DNA of 64,000 nt, from contig NZ_JAIWJA010000010.1 in assembly GCF_020515695.1 (NCBI RefSeq), positions 124,001 through 188,000 on the forward strand, read 5' to 3'. Source of the DNA: Pseudomonas sp. MWU16-30317. Lineage in GTDB: Bacteria; Pseudomonadota; Gammaproteobacteria; Pseudomonadales; Pseudomonadaceae. Made by a program: the position numbers and the translations under genes. Of this stretch, positions 34,339 to 43,483 are shown piece after piece. The notes under the pieces are model-generated. The model did not search any database. It was not told where the DNA came from and saw only the letters and a program-made list of their open reading frames with translations. The first letter of the stretch is position 1, and each line of letters opens with the position of its first letter.

Positions 34339-35391
34339 ATGTTCACTGCAATCGGCTACGCCGCTCAAACCGCTACCAGCCCACTGGCGCCCATGAACTT
34401 CCAGCGTCGTGCACTGCGCGCCGATGATGTCTCGATCGAGATCCTCTACTGCGGCGTTTGCCACTCCGATATCCACCAGGCCCGCAACGAGTGGGGCATC
34501 GCCATGTACCCGTTGATGCCCGGCCACGAAATCGTTGGCAAAGTCACCGCCGTCGGCGCCAGCGTCAGCGGCTACAAAGTCGGCGACACCGTGGGCGTCG
34601 GCTGCATGGTCGACTCCTGCGCCCATTGCGAAGCCTGCAAGGCGGACCTGGAGCAATACTGCTCCGAAGGCCCGACCATGACCTACGCCACCCCGGACCG
34701 CGTCGACGGCACCACCACCATGGGCGGCTACTCGAACGCTATCGTGGTCAGCGAGCGCTTCGTCGTGCGCATCCCGGCCAAGCTCGACCTGGCAAGCGCC
34801 GCGCCGATCCTGTGCGCCGGCATCACCACTTATTCGCCGCTCAAGCACTACGGCGTCAAGGCCGGTGACAAAGTCGGCATCCTCGGCATGGGCGGCCTGG
34901 GCCACATGGGCATCAAGTTCGCCAAAGCCATGGGCGCTGAAGTCACCCTGTTCACGCGCTCCGCAGCCAAGGCCGAAGAAGCACGTCGCCAGGGCGCCGA
35001 TCACGTCATCGTCTCCACCGACGCGGCGCAGATGGCGGCCGCGGCCGAACGCTTCGACTTCCTGCTCGACACCATTCCGGTGCAGCACGACCTCAACCCC
35101 TACCTGGATACCTTGCGCTTCGACGGCGTGCACATCCTCGTGGGCCTGATCGAGCCGATCGACCCTGCAGTGCATGCAGGCAAGCTGGTGATGAAGCGCC
35201 GAGTGCTGGCTGGCTCGTTGATCGGCGGCATCGCCGAGACTCAGGAAGTGCTGGATTTCTGCGCCGAGCACGGCATCACCTGCGATATCGAAATGCTCGA
35301 TATCCGCCAGATCAACGAAGCGTTCGAGCGCATGATCCAGGGGGATGTGAAGTATCGGTTCGTGATCGATATGGCGACGCTGAAGGGTTAA
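34339..35391 (+). CDS. Zinc-dependent NAD(P) alcohol dehydrogenase (YahK/CAD-like)
   Basis: 350 residues of the medium-chain dehydrogenase superfamily. The catalytic zinc site is GVCHSDIHQ with PGHEIVG. The structural zinc Cys cluster follows (DSCAHCEACKADLEQYC). The Rossmann motif is GILGMGGLGHMG; Ser/Arg after the second strand (TRSAAKAEEARR) favours NADP(H). Related enzymes (YahK, CAD) reduce a range of aldehydes. Divergence from an AraC regulator of the YqhC sort suggests aldehyde detoxification. SD AGGT precedes the ATG. Confidence 0.9.
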   Translation: MFTAIGYAAQTATSPLAPMNFQRRALRADDVSIEILYCGVCHSDIHQARNEWGIAMYPLMPGHEIVGKVTAVGASVSGYKVGDTVGVGCMVDSCAHCEACKADLEQYCSEGPTMTYATPDRVDGTTTMGGYSNAIVVSERFVVRIPAKLDLASAAPILCAGITTYSPLKHYGVKAGDKVGILGMGGLGHMGIKFAKAMGAEVTLFTRSAAKAEEARRQGADHVIVSTDAAQMAAAAERFDFLLDTIPVQHDLNPYLDTLRFDGVHILVGLIEPIDPAVHAGKLVMKRRVLAGSLIGGIAETQEVLDFCAEHGITCDIEMLDIRQINEAFERMIQGDVKYRFVIDMATLKG

Positions 35392-35404
35392 GACTGCAAA
35401 CCAC

Positions 35405-35491
35405 TTGTAGCGAGGGGGCATGCCCTCGATTGCAGTTTTACCATTACCCTCGTGGCAAACCGCTCTCGGGGCAAGCCCCCGCTCGCTACAA
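35405..35491. repeat. REPIN-like inverted repeat (GTAGCGAGGGGGC type)
   Basis: TTGTAGCGAGGGGGC (35405-35419) and its inverse copy GCCCCCGCTCGCTACAA (35475-35491) surround a 55-nt centre between convergent genes. The same unit occurs at 52403-52503. Confidence 0.8.
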
Positions 35492-35496
35492 CTGAA

Positions 35497-36294
35497 TCAG
35501 CCGCCCAACTCGGCACTGATACTGCGCGCCGCCTTTTGCACGAGCGGCGTCAGCTCCCGCATCTTCTCCAGCGGCATATAGGGCACCGTGCCCGCCACAC
35601 TGATGGCCGCGATGATCTGCCCACCGACCTCGCGAATCGGCGCGGCGACGCAGCGAATCGACGGTTCGTTGTCTTCCAGATCGAAGGCATAACCCCCTGC
35701 CACATAAGTCTGCATCCTTTCCAGCACCTGCGCCCAGGTCTGCTCGACATGATTGGGCCGGCCACTGTGCACCGCCCCCATGGGCAGGCTGCTCAGGTAC
35801 AAGCGCTGCCATTCCTGCTCGGTACTGTCGAGCAACAACGCCTTGCCGATCCCGGTGCGTGCCAGTGGCATGCGATGACCAACCCGTGAGCGCATTTCCG
35901 GCCCATTGCGACCAGGATTCTTGTGCAGATACAGCACTTCATCGCCATCGCGAACCGCCAGGTGCACGGTGTCGCCGGTCAGTTGCGACAACTCGTGCAG
36001 ATACCCGGTCGCCAACGCCACCAATGGCACTTCCTCGCGTGCCTGATAACCCAGCTCGATCAGCCGTGGCCCCAGCAGATAGCCCACTTGCGGCAACACC
36101 CGCAGGTAACGCTCCTCCACCAGGCAACTGGCCAGCCGGTGCGTGGTACTGCGTGTGGTGCCGATCTGTTGGGCGATCGCCTTCAGATCGCGTGCACCTG
36201 CCGCCACCGCCTGCACCACTGCGAGGCCGCGCAACAGGGTTTGGGTCCCGGTCGGCGGCGTGTCTTTGCCAAGTCTGGATGCATCATCCTGCAT
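35497..36294 (-). CDS. IclR-family transcriptional regulator of the galactonate genes
   Basis: 265 residues from ATG 36294 (SD AAGG). N-terminal winged helix (TLLRGLAVVQAVAAGARDLKAIAQQIGTTRSTTHRLASCL) and an IclR ligand domain (GDTVHLAVRDGDEVLYLHK, GHRMPLARTGIGKALL, AAPIREVGGQIIAAISVAGTV). It is the last gene of the dgo block on the same strand and is the presumed galactonate-responsive regulator. Enteric dgo operons use a GntR regulator instead. Its likely operator lies upstream of dgoK. Confidence 0.9.
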   Translation of the reverse strand: MQDDASRLGKDTPPTGTQTLLRGLAVVQAVAAGARDLKAIAQQIGTTRSTTHRLASCLVEERYLRVLPQVGYLLGPRLIELGYQAREEVPLVALATGYLHELSQLTGDTVHLAVRDGDEVLYLHKNPGRNGPEMRSRVGHRMPLARTGIGKALLLDSTEQEWQRLYLSSLPMGAVHSGRPNHVEQTWAQVLERMQTYVAGGYAFDLEDNEPSIRCVAAPIREVGGQIIAAISVAGTVPYMPLEKMRELTPLVQKAARSISAELGG

Positions 36295-36366
36295 GAAAAC
36301 GCCTTGTCTGATCCGATGAAAAAGCCCGCTCATTATGGGCATCCAGCCCCCGCAGCACCAGCTGGA

Positions 36367-37710
36367 TCAAGGATGCGGCTCAGGTTCGCCTTCGAGCACG
36401 ATCCGTTCGACCTTGCCCACCAGGAGGATGTACGACAGCGCCCCCACCAAGGCCATCACGGCAATATAGGTAATGGCCGGCGCAAAGGAATCGCCCGTGG
36501 CCAGGAAACCGATGACGATAGGCGTGCTGATCGCCGACAGATTGCCGATGAAATTGAACATACCCCCGGTCAGCCCCAGCAGACGCGCCGGTGCCAAGGT
36601 CGAGACCAGCGACCAGGTGATCGATGCCAGGCCGTTGCCGAAGAATGCCAGCGCCAGGCAGGCAATCACCAGCGGCGTGGAATCGACGAAATTGGCCCCG
36701 ATAATGGCCGTCGAAATCAGCAGGCCGCCAATGATCGGCAGCTTGCGCGCCAGACCGATGCTGGCGCCGCGACGGATCAACCAATCGGAGAAGAATCCTG
36801 AGCAGAGCACGCCGACAAAGGCGGCGAGAAACGGCACGGACGCCAGCAAGCCGGACTTGATGAAGTCCATGCCCCGGTATTTCACCAAGTAGGTGGGAAA
36901 CCACGTCAGGAAAAACCACAGCGTCGAATTCAAGCAATACTGGCCCAGGTAGATGCCCCACAATTTGCGCTGCGACAGCACAATGCCCAAGTCACGCCAG
37001 CTGAATGCAGCCTTGGTCCGCGCCGCTTTGGCTTGCATGTCCACCAGCCCGCCACCGTCTTGGATCAGCGCTACCTCGGCATCGTTGACGCCACGAAAAT
37101 CCCGCGGCTCGCGGTACAGGCAGTACCACACCCCGGCCCAGACCACGCCCAGTACACCGGTGCTGACGAACACCATGTGCCAGCCGAAGGTCTGCTGCAG
37201 CCAGGCCAGTACAGGGGTCAGGAACGCCAGCCCGACGAATTGCCCGGAGGTGTAGAAACCAATGGCCGTTGCGCGCTCGCGCTCGGGGAACCAGGTGGTG
37301 ACCACGCGGCTGTTGATCGGATAAGCCGGGGCTTCCAGCGCCCCGACCGCCAGGCGCAGTACGAACAGCGCGACGAAGCTGCCTGCAAAACCGAGCATCA
37401 CCGTGGCCAAAGACCACAACGCCAGCGCCAGGCTGTAGAGGATCCGTGGCGGTACCCGATCCACAAGCCAGCCTCCGGGGATCTGCATGGCTGCGTAGGT
37501 CCAGCCGAAGGCCGAAAACACCAGGCCCACGTGAACTGGATCGATGCCCAGCTCACGGGTGAGCGCGGGGGCGGCGATGGACAGATTGCTGCGGTCCAGG
37601 TAGTTGATCACCACGGTAATGAACAGCAGCACCATGATGAAAAAGCGCTTGCGACTGGGCGTAGCCAACGTCGCCGCCGAGGCCGAAGCGGCCAGGGTTC
37701 GAGTCTGCAT
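36367..37710 (-). CDS. D-galactonate/hexuronate:H+ symporter, ACS family of the MFS
   Basis: 447 residues and 12 predicted membrane segments. The loop 2-3 motif GGWLVDRVPPR and the N-terminal pattern NYLDRSNLSIAAPAL are those of the anion:cation symporters (DgoT, GarP, GudP, ExuT). The first ~20 residues (ASASAATLATPSRKR) are a cytoplasmic tail. Between dgoD and the IclR gene it is most likely the D-galactonate importer. Expression is probably from the dgo promoter with partial internal initiation. A short hairpin CCGGC/GCCGG lies at 37778-37793, upstream of the gene. Confidence 0.88.
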   Translation of the reverse strand: MQTRTLAASASAATLATPSRKRFFIMVLLFITVVINYLDRSNLSIAAPALTRELGIDPVHVGLVFSAFGWTYAAMQIPGGWLVDRVPPRILYSLALALWSLATVMLGFAGSFVALFVLRLAVGALEAPAYPINSRVVTTWFPERERATAIGFYTSGQFVGLAFLTPVLAWLQQTFGWHMVFVSTGVLGVVWAGVWYCLYREPRDFRGVNDAEVALIQDGGGLVDMQAKAARTKAAFSWRDLGIVLSQRKLWGIYLGQYCLNSTLWFFLTWFPTYLVKYRGMDFIKSGLLASVPFLAAFVGVLCSGFFSDWLIRRGASIGLARKLPIIGGLLISTAIIGANFVDSTPLVIACLALAFFGNGLASITWSLVSTLAPARLLGLTGGMFNFIGNLSAISTPIVIGFLATGDSFAPAITYIAVMALVGALSYILLVGKVERIVLEGEPEPHP

Positions 37711-37825
37711 CGCACATACCTCTTGTTGTCTTTGTTGGAGGTGGATGTGTTTTACCGCGACAATGGTGTTGCCTGCACCGGCCTCTTCGCCGGCTCAGAC
37801 ACAACCATTGATGTGATACGGCGTT

Positions 37826-38974
37826 TTACCACTCGGCAAAACTGCCATCAGCATGACGCCAGATCGGGTTGCGCCAGCGGTGGCCGATGGCGGCGCGCTC
37901 CTTCACGTATTCCTCATTGATCTCGATGCCCAGACCCGGGCCGTTGGGGATCTTCACCATGCCATTGTCGTAATCGAACACCTCGGGATGCGTGACGTAA
38001 TCGAGCAGGTCGTTGCTTTCGTTGTAGTGGATGCCCAGGCTCTGCTCCTGGATGAAGGCGTTGTAGCAGACCGCATCGAGCTGCAGGCAGGCGGCCAACG
38101 CGATCGGCCCCAATGGACAATGCAAGGCCAGCGCGACGTCGTAGGCTTCGGCCATGTTGGCGATCTTGCGGGTTTCGGTGATGCCGCCGGCGTGAGAAGC
38201 ATCCGGCTGGATGATATCCACGTAACCCTCGCTCAATACGCGCTTGAAGTCCCAGCGGGAAAACAACCGCTCGCCCAGAGCAATCGGAGTGTTGGTCAGC
38301 GGAGCCAACTCCTTGAGCGCCTCGTAGTTCTCGCTGAGCACCGGCTCCTCGATGAACATCAACTTGTAGGGGTCGAGTTCCTTCATCAGCACCTTGGCCA
38401 TAGGCTTGTGCACGCGACCATGAAAGTCGACGCCGATGCCCACATTCGGCCCCACTGCGTCGCGCACGGCCGCGACGTTGGCCAGCGCCAGGTCGACCTT
38501 GTCGAAGGTGTCGAGAAACTGTAGTTCTTCGGTGCCATTCATCTTCACCGCCGTGAAGCCCCGACCTACCGCTTCTTTTGCCGCGCGGGCGGTGTCGGCC
38601 GGGCGATCGCCACCAATCCAGGAATACACGCGAATGCGATCACGCACCTGCCCGCCCAGCAGATCGCTGACCGACACGCCCAGGGCCTTGCCCTTGATAT
38701 CCCACAGGGCCTGGTCGATACCTGCCAGGGCGCTCATGTGAATGGCGCCGCCGCGGTAGAAGCCGCCGCGATAGAGCACGGTCCAGATGTCTTCGATATT
38801 GCGTGGGTCCTTGCCGATCAGGTAATCGGACAACTCGTCGACGGCGGCCGCCACGGTGTGCGCACGCCCCTCGACCACAGGCTCGCCCCAGCCGCTGACG
38901 CCTTCGTCGGTCTCGACCTTGAGGAACAGCCAGCGCGGAGGAACGATATAGGTGGTGAGCTTGGTGATTTTCAT
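37826..38974 (-). CDS. dgoD: D-galactonate dehydratase
   Basis: An enolase-superfamily enzyme that dehydrates D-galactonate to 2-dehydro-3-deoxy-D-galactonate. 382 residues. The three Mg ligands appear in GVDFHGR, FIEEP and LGERLFSRWD, the catalytic His in HGRVHKPMA and later HCPLGPIALAACLQL, and the C-terminus ends YNESNDLLDYVTHPEVF... typical of DgoD. It lies between dgoA and the transporter gene, the usual pathway order. Confidence 0.96.
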   Translation of the reverse strand: MKITKLTTYIVPPRWLFLKVETDEGVSGWGEPVVEGRAHTVAAAVDELSDYLIGKDPRNIEDIWTVLYRGGFYRGGAIHMSALAGIDQALWDIKGKALGVSVSDLLGGQVRDRIRVYSWIGGDRPADTARAAKEAVGRGFTAVKMNGTEELQFLDTFDKVDLALANVAAVRDAVGPNVGIGVDFHGRVHKPMAKVLMKELDPYKLMFIEEPVLSENYEALKELAPLTNTPIALGERLFSRWDFKRVLSEGYVDIIQPDASHAGGITETRKIANMAEAYDVALALHCPLGPIALAACLQLDAVCYNAFIQEQSLGIHYNESNDLLDYVTHPEVFDYDNGMVKIPNGPGLGIEINEEYVKERAAIGHRWRNPIWRHADGSFAEW

Positions 38975-39012
38975 CGTTTATTTCTCTTGTCGATGTTCGA
39001 ATTAGGGGTATT

Positions 39013-39660
39013 TCAGTGGTGCAGGGCGTTCCAGGCGGCCACGTAGGCCTGGGCCCGCTCGCCAACTTCGGCGACACTCATGCCCGGCTTGTACAGCCCG
39101 GAACCCAGCCCGAAGCCCGCGACACCGGCGGCCACAAACGCGCCCATGTTGTCCGGGGTGATGCCGCCCACCGGCACCAGCCGCGTACCCTTGGGCAGCA
39201 CTGCCAGCAACGCCTTGACCACCGCCGGCGTCAGCGCCTCGGCCGGGAACAACTTGAGCACATCGGCGCCGGCGGCCAGCGCCGCAAAGGCTTCGGTGGG
39301 GGTTGCCACGCCGGGCGCCAGATACAGGCCCTGCGCCTTGGCGGCCTGCAACACGGCAGGATCGCTATGGGGCATGACGATCAACTGCCCCCCTGCTGCC
39401 TTGACCTCGGCCACCTGGACCGGGCTCAGCACGGTGCCGGCGCCGATCAGGCAATCGGCAGGCAAGTGCTCACGCAGCAGGCTGATGCTTTGCAACGGCT
39501 GCGGCGAATTGAGCGGTACCTCGATGATGCGCAGCCCGGCGCTGTACAGCACATCGCCCATGGCCATGGCCTCGCTGGGTTGCAGACCACGCAGAATGGC
39601 GATCAAACCGTTGCTGGCCAGGGCTTGAGCCAGGAGATCGCGCGTATGAATGTCAGGCAT
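39013..39660 (-). CDS. dgoA: 2-dehydro-3-deoxy-6-phosphogalactonate aldolase
   Basis: A class I KDPG/KDPGal aldolase that cleaves the phosphorylated intermediate to pyruvate and glyceraldehyde 3-phosphate. 215 residues. IAILRGLQPSEA with the catalytic Glu region IIEVPLNSPQ, and the Schiff-base Lys in DVLKLFPAEAL. The Ser/Gln-type substitutions and the dgoK/dgoD context favour the galactonate rather than the gluconate version (eda). SD AAGGA before the ATG; the start overlaps the dgoK stop by 8 bp. Confidence 0.95.
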   Translation of the reverse strand: MPDIHTRDLLAQALASNGLIAILRGLQPSEAMAMGDVLYSAGLRIIEVPLNSPQPLQSISLLREHLPADCLIGAGTVLSPVQVAEVKAAGGQLIVMPHSDPAVLQAAKAQGLYLAPGVATPTEAFAALAAGADVLKLFPAEALTPAVVKALLAVLPKGTRLVPVGGITPDNMGAFVAAGVAGFGLGSGLYKPGMSVAEVGERAQAYVAAWNALHH

Positions 39661-40660
39661 GTCGAAGATCCTTGAACGAAGAAGTCACCAGCCCGGCCGC
39701 GCAGGCCAGGCTCCATAAACCGCGCTCGGTGGCTTGCGGCGCCTGGCTCACGGCACTGAAGCCGACATCGGCCAAGGCCCGCTGGTAGCGCTGGCACAAG
39801 GCATCGCTGCCAATCAGCACCACCTCGGGCAATTGCGCACCTGCGGATTGACGACGCTGGGCCTGGGCCACAGCGCGCAGCTCGTGGCCGATCATCAAAC
39901 CGGACAGGTAATCGCCCTGCTCGGCGCCCGACAGCTGCCCGGTAAGGCCCAGCGTGCGGGCACTGAACAGATTCGAGAGGACGCCGAGATCACCGGCGTC
40001 CGACAGCGCCACCTGGACGCCGCTATCGAATGCCTGCAGATCGAAGTGCTCGCTGCGCTGTTGGGTGCGACCGAGGATCGAGTGAGCACACAGCAGCCCA
40101 TAGACCTCACCGGTCATGAAGGTATCGAAGTGCTCGATGCGACCCTCGATCACCTGCACCCATTTCGAATGGGTGCCAGGCAGGCCGATGAGCAAGGGCG
40201 CATCGCGGCGCTCGGCAGGCAGATCCTCGAGCACCCCGAGCACTTGGGTTTCTTCACCGCGCATGACGTTGGGCAACCGCGAACGCTGGATGACCCCGGG
40301 CACCAGATGGACATCGACGCCGCGCCGGCTGCGCAGCCGCTGTAACTGGCTACCGAGTCCGGATACCTGGGTTGGCGTCGGGCAGTAAGGGACTTCCTGC
40401 CAGCCTTGGGCACTGCCGACCATGCCACAGGCGATCACGGCAATGCCCGGTTGGGCATCGAGCCAATCGCCACAGGCTTCGTCGAAGGCCAGTTCGAAAC
40501 GGTCTTCACACAGCTGACCGTGGATGATACGAGGCGTATCGGGCAGCGCCATGATCCCGTAGGACAGGCCGCGCTGGTCGAGCACCGCACCGGCCGCGCC
40601 AAGTTTGTAAGCTCGCAAGGAAGTCGTTCCCCAATCGAGCGCGATCAATTGCGCCTGCAT
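39653..40660 (-). CDS. dgoK: 2-dehydro-3-deoxygalactonokinase
   Basis: It phosphorylates 2-dehydro-3-deoxy-D-galactonate at C6 with ATP. 335 residues. The ASKHA-type N-terminal phosphate motif is ALDWGTTSLRAY, and LIGLPGTHSKWV resembles the DgoK consensus. SD AGGTG precedes the ATG. It is the first gene of the dgo operon, whose predicted promoter and dyad lie just upstream. Confidence 0.94.
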   Translation of the reverse strand: MQAQLIALDWGTTSLRAYKLGAAGAVLDQRGLSYGIMALPDTPRIIHGQLCEDRFELAFDEACGDWLDAQPGIAVIACGMVGSAQGWQEVPYCPTPTQVSGLGSQLQRLRSRRGVDVHLVPGVIQRSRLPNVMRGEETQVLGVLEDLPAERRDAPLLIGLPGTHSKWVQVIEGRIEHFDTFMTGEVYGLLCAHSILGRTQQRSEHFDLQAFDSGVQVALSDAGDLGVLSNLFSARTLGLTGQLSGAEQGDYLSGLMIGHELRAVAQAQRRQSAGAQLPEVVLIGSDALCQRYQRALADVGFSAVSQAPQATERGLWSLACAAGLVTSSFKDLRHA

Positions 40661-40711
40661 CGCTTCACCTGAGTTGTTATTGACAGTGAGGTCGTGGAGT
40701 CACTGGCAACG

Positions 40712-40771
40712 ACTATAACGCCGACCCGGCAAATATCTCAATATATAAATACACATCCCATATTTAGGGAT
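40712..40771 (-). promoter_or_regulatory. Promoter and operator-like dyad of the dgo operon
   Basis: Read leftward: -35 TTGAGA (40741-40736), spacer 18, -10 TATAGT (40717-40712). Directly upstream is a perfect dyad ATCCC-ATATTTA-GGGAT (40755-40771), a plausible site for the IclR regulator. The whole stretch is very A/T-rich for this genome. Confidence 0.55.
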
Positions 40772-40783
40772 TTTAAAAGATAC

Positions 40784-40808
40784 AAAAAAGGCCCTCGAGA
40801 GGGCCTTT
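40784..40808 (-). terminator. Terminator of the MHS transporter gene
   Basis: GGCCCT-CGAG-AGGGCC hairpin (40790-40805), followed in the leftward direction by TTTTTT. Confidence 0.85.
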
Positions 40809-40830
40809 GTGCAGGGAAGTAACGCGCAGC

Positions 40831-42144
40831 TCAAGGATGCTCAGTCGCCACTGCCGTCGCCGGCTTGCCCGGCGAAGGCGCAAAACGCAGCGCGGTCAAC
40901 GCACCGACCGTGCCCATGACCAGGCAATAGCCGACACACACCCACGGGCTCCAGGGCACCAGCGCGATCAGCAACAGCGGCGTGGTACTGGCCCAGGCGG
41001 CGTAGGCGATGTTGTAGGTGAATGAGATACCCGAGACGCGGATATCGGCCGGGAACAATCCGACCATCACCGACGGCACCACCCCGACCACGCCGCATCC
41101 CAGCCCCGCCAAGGCGTAGGCCACTCCCGGCCAGGCCCAGCCACCGATCAGGCTGGCATACAGCCCGGCCACTCCGATCGGCAACAGCAGGCTGTAGACC
41201 AGCAACGCCCGCCATGCGCCGATGCGATCGACCAGCAGGCCTGCCAGCACGCAGCCGATATTGAGGAATACGATGCCCAGGCTGCTGAGGGCGAAAGTGT
41301 GGCTGGCCGTCATGCCGAAACGTTGCTGCATCAAGGTTGGCGTAATCACCACCAGCACCACCACGGCGGACGTCAGCACACAGGTGAGGATGACCGCCGG
41401 CCACATGGCCTTGCGGTGCTCGCGCAGTACAGTGCGCAGCGGCAATTCCTGGCGTTGCATATTACGCTCGCGCAGTGCCAGGAATACCGGCGTTTCGCTC
41501 AGCCAGCGTCGCAACCACACGCCGATCACGCCAAACACACCACCCAGCAGAAACGGCAGGCGCCAGGCGTAAGCAAGAATCTCTTGCGGGGAAAACAACT
41601 GCGCCAGCGCCGTGGCGGTCAGTGCGCCGATCAGGTAGCCGAACGTCAGCCCCGCCTGCAGGAACCCCAAGGCATAGCCACGACGCCCGGCCGGGGCGTG
41701 CTCGGCCACAAACACCCAGGCGCTCGGCACCTCGCCGCCCACTGCGGCGCCTTGCAGGATGCGCAGAGCCAGCAGGATGAGCGGGGCGGCGTAGCCGATC
41801 TCGGCGTAGGTGGGCATCACGCCGATCAACAAGCATGGCAGGGCCATCATCAGGATGCTCAGGCTGAAGACCTTCTTGCGCCCCATGCGATCAGCGAAGT
41901 GCGCCATGAGAATGCCGCCCAAGGGCCTGGCCAGATAGCCGGTGACGAAAATCCCGAAGCTTTGCAGCAGGCGCAGCCACTGGGGCATCTCAGGCGGGAA
42001 AAACAGCTGGCTGAGGGTCAGGGCGAAGAACACGAAAATGATGAAATCGTAGATCTCCAACGCGCCGCCCAAGGCGGCCAGACCTAAAGTCTTGTGGTCG
42101 CTGCGGGACAAGCGCAGCGGTGGGGCTAGAGGCTTGGCAGACAT
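40831..42144 (-). CDS. MHS-family metabolite:H+ symporter (MFS)
   Basis: 437 residues from ATG 42144 (SD AAGGAT); a further-upstream start would add 42 Arg-rich residues. Twelve membrane segments. The MHS signature is seen in the first loop (FADRMGRKKVFSLSIL) and GALEIYDFIIFVFFALTLSQLFFP. Relatives transport citrate, 2-oxoglutarate, shikimate or proline-betaine; the substrate cannot be assigned. It is separated from the dgo operon by its own terminator, so it is not part of galactonate use. Confidence 0.85.
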   Translation of the reverse strand: MSAKPLAPPLRLSRSDHKTLGLAALGGALEIYDFIIFVFFALTLSQLFFPPEMPQWLRLLQSFGIFVTGYLARPLGGILMAHFADRMGRKKVFSLSILMMALPCLLIGVMPTYAEIGYAAPLILLALRILQGAAVGGEVPSAWVFVAEHAPAGRRGYALGFLQAGLTFGYLIGALTATALAQLFSPQEILAYAWRLPFLLGGVFGVIGVWLRRWLSETPVFLALRERNMQRQELPLRTVLREHRKAMWPAVILTCVLTSAVVVLVVITPTLMQQRFGMTASHTFALSSLGIVFLNIGCVLAGLLVDRIGAWRALLVYSLLLPIGVAGLYASLIGGWAWPGVAYALAGLGCGVVGVVPSVMVGLFPADIRVSGISFTYNIAYAAWASTTPLLLIALVPWSPWVCVGYCLVMGTVGALTALRFAPSPGKPATAVATEHP

Positions 42145-42358
42145 GCAATCATCCTTCGATGAAATTGGCGGCGCTCGCGTGGCACCGTCCGAAAGCGCGC
42201 AGGATAACAAAAACCGTCGGCGGCAGTTCGCGCGGCCGGCTCCGCGCACCAAAGTCGGCCTGTTTGTCACGGAGTTTGGCGGTTATACGACCAGCACTGA
42301 TATTTCGATCATAATACTATTGCATCACCCTCCTCGACTCGAACAAGGAAACGCCCCG

Positions 42359-42898
42359 ATGCAGACCCTTTCTCTGGAAGAAGTGCTTGCCCAATGGAAA
42401 GCCCAGGAAGCGGCCATACGCGCGACCCTGGGTGAACCAGGCGCCCTGAGCATGGCGCAGGTCAGCGCCCTGGAACCGAAAGAGTTCTTCGAAGGCATCG
42501 CCCGCGGCGAACTGCCTTGCCCGCCCATTGGCGTGTTGCTTGATTTCGTGCCCATCGAATGGTCACCTGGCACCTTCACCTTTCAGGGCACCCCGGATGC
42601 CAGGCATTACAATCCTCTAGGGGCGGTACATGGCGGGTATGCCGCAACTCTGTTGGATTCGTGCATGGGTTGTGCGATTCATACCCGCCTGCAAAAGGGC
42701 CAGGGCTATACCACCCTGGACCTGCGCATCAGTTATGTTCGCGGCATGAACGAGGCCACCGGCCCGGTTCGCGCTGAAGGCAAGGTGGTGCACGTCGGCC
42801 GCTCCACGGCCCTCGCCGAGGGCCGCATCGTCGACGCCAATGGCCGTCTTTACGCTACCGGCACCACCACCTGCATGCTGTTCGGCAAGGCCGACTGA
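42359..42898 (+). CDS. PaaI-family acyl-CoA thioesterase
   Basis: 179 residues from ATG 42359 (SD AAGGAA). Hotdog fold with the PaaI landmark NPLGAVHGGYAATLLDSCMG, where the Asp/Glu of the active site and the HGG turn occur, and a second strand GYTTLDLRISYVRGMNE. It hydrolyses acyl- or aryl-CoA esters. The N-terminal ~60 residues are an extra helix-rich segment. It is divergent from the MHS transporter gene and ends convergent with the GNAT gene. Confidence 0.85.
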   Translation: MQTLSLEEVLAQWKAQEAAIRATLGEPGALSMAQVSALEPKEFFEGIARGELPCPPIGVLLDFVPIEWSPGTFTFQGTPDARHYNPLGAVHGGYAATLLDSCMGCAIHTRLQKGQGYTTLDLRISYVRGMNEATGPVRAEGKVVHVGRSTALAEGRIVDANGRLYATGTTTCMLFGKAD

Positions 42899-42906
42899 GG
42901 ACACGC

Positions 42907-43395
42907 TCAAGCCTCAAAGGGCGGCAACGGCTTGTGCATCGGCCGCAACGGCACGCTCGCCACCCGCAACGCCTGGCCGTTTTCACGATAGCCCAGGCGC
43001 TGATAGAAACCCTGGCCGGTGAGCGTGCTGTAGATCAGCACCCGCGCCTGGCCGATGCGGGCCAGATGCCGCTCCAGAGACTTCATCAGGCTCTGCCCGA
43101 CACCACGACGGAAAAACTCCGGCAACACGTAACAAAGGCTCACCTCGCCCGTGTTGCGCACCATGCCGACGCCGACCGGCTTGCCCTGCAGCCAGGCGAC
43201 CTCGACCTGGGCGGTGCTGTCCGATAACCACGCGCTCACCTGCTCGGCCGAATGGCGGCGCAGCCAGGCATTGACCAACAACGGGTTGTTACGATGATCG
43301 AGGGCGCAGCCGGCTCGGAACGAGCGGATGAGAATTCGACTGACAAGGCTGGCATCACTGGCCTTGGCGGGACGGACTTGGGGGTAGATATCCAT
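42907..43395 (-). CDS. GNAT-family N-acetyltransferase
   Basis: 162 residues from ATG 43395 (MDIYPQVRPAKASD), which has GGAG at seven bases. The acetyl-CoA-binding motif A is seen as CYVLPEFFRRGVGQSLMKSLE, with motif B at LIYSTLTGQGFYQRLGYRENG. The acceptor is unknown. A far longer frame extends over the histidine kinase gene but has no start support and is an artefact. It lies 88 bp downstream of the histidine kinase on the same strand. Confidence 0.85.
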   Translation of the reverse strand: MDIYPQVRPAKASDASLVSRILIRSFRAGCALDHRNNPLLVNAWLRRHSAEQVSAWLSDSTAQVEVAWLQGKPVGVGMVRNTGEVSLCYVLPEFFRRGVGQSLMKSLERHLARIGQARVLIYSTLTGQGFYQRLGYRENGQALRVASVPLRPMHKPLPPFEA

Positions 43396-43483
43396 ATCAT
43401 GACTCCTGCTCCAGAGTGGTAAGGCCCCGATAGGGCCAGCGTCAACATACGCTCCACCTGGGCAACGAGCGACCCTCGCAGCG

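Noticed and set aside
34236..34427. A 63-codon ORF upstream of the alcohol dehydrogenase
   Set aside because: Overlaps the dehydrogenase start in another frame and has Arg/His-rich random composition, although a GGAGG precedes it.
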